Below are positions 62,587 to 64,000 of a stretch of 64,000 nucleotides of DNA, in pieces (position 1 is the first letter of the stretch; the number at the start of each line of letters is the position of its first letter). A program made the translations under genes and the position numbers. The stretch lies in contig JALJCO010000093.1 of NCBI GenBank assembly GCA_023101725.1, forward strand, positions 124,001 to 188,000, in the 5' to 3' direction. The DNA comes from Atherinomorus stipes. Its lineage: Eukaryota > Chordata > Actinopteri > Atheriniformes > Atherinidae. The notes beneath the pieces were generated by a model. That model saw nothing but the letters and a program-made list of their open reading frames with translations, did not search any database and was not told where the DNA came from.

Positions 62587-63269
62587 TAGGTCTTGTCTGC
62601 AGCTTGTGGTTGGTCCACCCTCTTGCCACTGTCATAATGTACATCACTGTAGACCATGAGTACCTACAAGCCTTTTTTTTTTTCTTCTTAGAGATGATCA
62701 AAGACAATTGCAGGGCTTAAAGCAAATTGAAATCCTGAGCCTGAATTTTTGTTGGACGGGTGGGGTTGTTTAAAGAGAGTTTATTCACATGAGAATCTGG
62801 CAAAAAATAGAGGCGAATTTTTGTTACTAGGGTCTAAATCGTAACGTAATAGCAATTTCTTGCTGCTAGATGCGTATATCAGTTTCTGCAAGCATATTTT
62901 CTGTCTTTTTTTTTTTTTTTCTTCTTTTTTTTTGCAAGTCCAAGTCATGTCTCTCTCCAGTGTTATGGCTCAAGTCTACGTTGCAAGTCACTTTCAGCTG
63001 TAATCAGTAATCTGTCATGTGACGCCTGGTGTCTGCTCTGCTTAGAAGACTGAATTATAATATCCAAGTGTTAAGGGAGTCTCCTGTCAGCCTTGATGCA
63101 TGTCATTCACGAATGTGTCTCACCTGCTGTATTCTCTTCTCTCCAGTGATTGGCTGGACGACCCACCGGGGAACCATAAAAGCCAGAACTTGGCTGTATT
63201 TGGATGGGCGCCATCGCCAGCTGCATTTCATTTTGGTTTGAGTTGGGAGTCTCCGACAGTCCTGTTTTC

Positions 63270-63660
63270 AGATTAGTCTTTTTGGCTATTTTTGTTTTGG
63301 GAGCAGCCCAAAATTGTTCCATGTTTTCGCCATTTGTGGATAATGGCTCTCACTGTGGTTCTCTGGAGTCCCAAAGCTTTAGAAATGGCTTTGTAACCTT
63401 TTCCAGACTGATAGATCTCAATTACTTTGTTTCACATTTTTTTTACTGAATTTTTTTTGGATCACAACATGTCTAGCTTTTGAGGATCTTTTTGGTCTAC
63501 TAAACTTCGTCAGGCAGGTCCTATTTAAGTGATTTCTTGATTGAGAACAGGTGTGGCAGTAATCCAACCTTGGTGTGGCTAGAGAAATTGAAATCAGCTT
63601 TCCAAAGGTGTGATAAACCACAGTTAATTTATGTTTTAACAGGGGGGGCAATCACTTTTT
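63270..63660 (-). pseudogene. Tc1-like transposase relic, 5' part
   Basis: Minus-strand frames around 63290-63480 contain KTRHVVIQK, a broken GYKAISKALG-like region and HKW-K-GENMEQFWAAPKTK-like remnants (split across frames), as in the N-terminal DNA-binding part of Tc1 transposases. Several frameshifts; not functional. Confidence 0.5.
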
Positions 63661-64000
63661 CACACAGGACCATGGAAGTTTGGATAACCCTAACCTGCAG
63701 GACAGATGTCCACAGCTGGCTACCCTCCACTAGTTCAAAAGGAAAATCTTTTTTTAGGCTTTAAATAACTGTGAAAGTTTAGTACAGCAAGTATCATTAA
63801 ATTCTTTTAAAACTGAAAAAGTCTCAATATTTTAATTCATTTAGACCCTCTACTAGCAGTCTTAATAACTATTCCTTGTATTCCAAAATGATCAACAGCT
63901 GCTCTTTCTCATAAACGGACCCAGTAAAACTGTGTTGTTTACAGCAGATCCCAGTTTGGTCCCAGTTTAACACCATCACGGCCTCACAGTTTATGAAAAC

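Larger units (their letters stand above)
62217..64000 (-). other. r3hdm1 intron at the right edge (partial)
   Basis: No coding exon was found between the SUZ exon and the window end. The interval holds a Tc1-type MITE (62386-62586), poly-T runs and a Tc1-like transposase relic (about 63270-63660). The R3H exons should follow past 64000. Confidence 0.75.

Overview
This is vertebrate nuclear DNA, most likely from a ray-finned (teleost) fish. The basis is one multi-exon gene with GT-AG introns, long CA/GA/AT microsatellites, and a dense load of teleost-style non-autonomous DNA transposons (hAT-like, TTAA-flanked, Tc1-like), tRNA-derived SINEs and LINE tails. There is no bacterial, phage or CRISPR content, and almost all short open frames are chance.

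Right part (38.7-64 kb, minus strand): the 3' two thirds of r3hdm1 (R3H domain containing 1). Sixteen coding exons between 62216 and 38694 join with compatible phases into an uninterrupted 2346-nt frame (781 residues plus stop). It starts in the SUZ region and ends at the conserved ...ERASSQ terminus. The R3H-domain exons and the promoter lie beyond the right edge. The introns hold nested transposons, notably at 40978-41916 (with a tRNA-Lys-like relic), 49370-50100, 58041-59029, 60505-61737 and 62386-62586.

Left part (1-38.6 kb): no protein gene I can name. One candidate terminal exon lies at 258-380 (+), and one or two GC-richer blocks look like first exons or promoters (24850-25008, 33360-33680). 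The rest is intergenic DNA with a mosaic of repeats: a LINE inside a TIR element with a MITE inside the LINE (591-2359), a fold-back element inside a TTAA element (6137-7096), three elements stacked at one TTAA site (8077-9066), a MITE family at 4.8-5.5 and 19.4-19.9 kb, a Tc1-like relic (22.6 kb), a head-to-head SINE pair (23.1 and 23.7 kb), and a 21-bp perfect hairpin at 20373-20417.

I found no new multi-gene system. The most informative items are the r3hdm1 reconstruction, the apparent absence of the intronic mir-128 expected in this host gene, and several unusually clear nested-transposon junctions. All family names rest on recall of sequence patterns; no database search was run.
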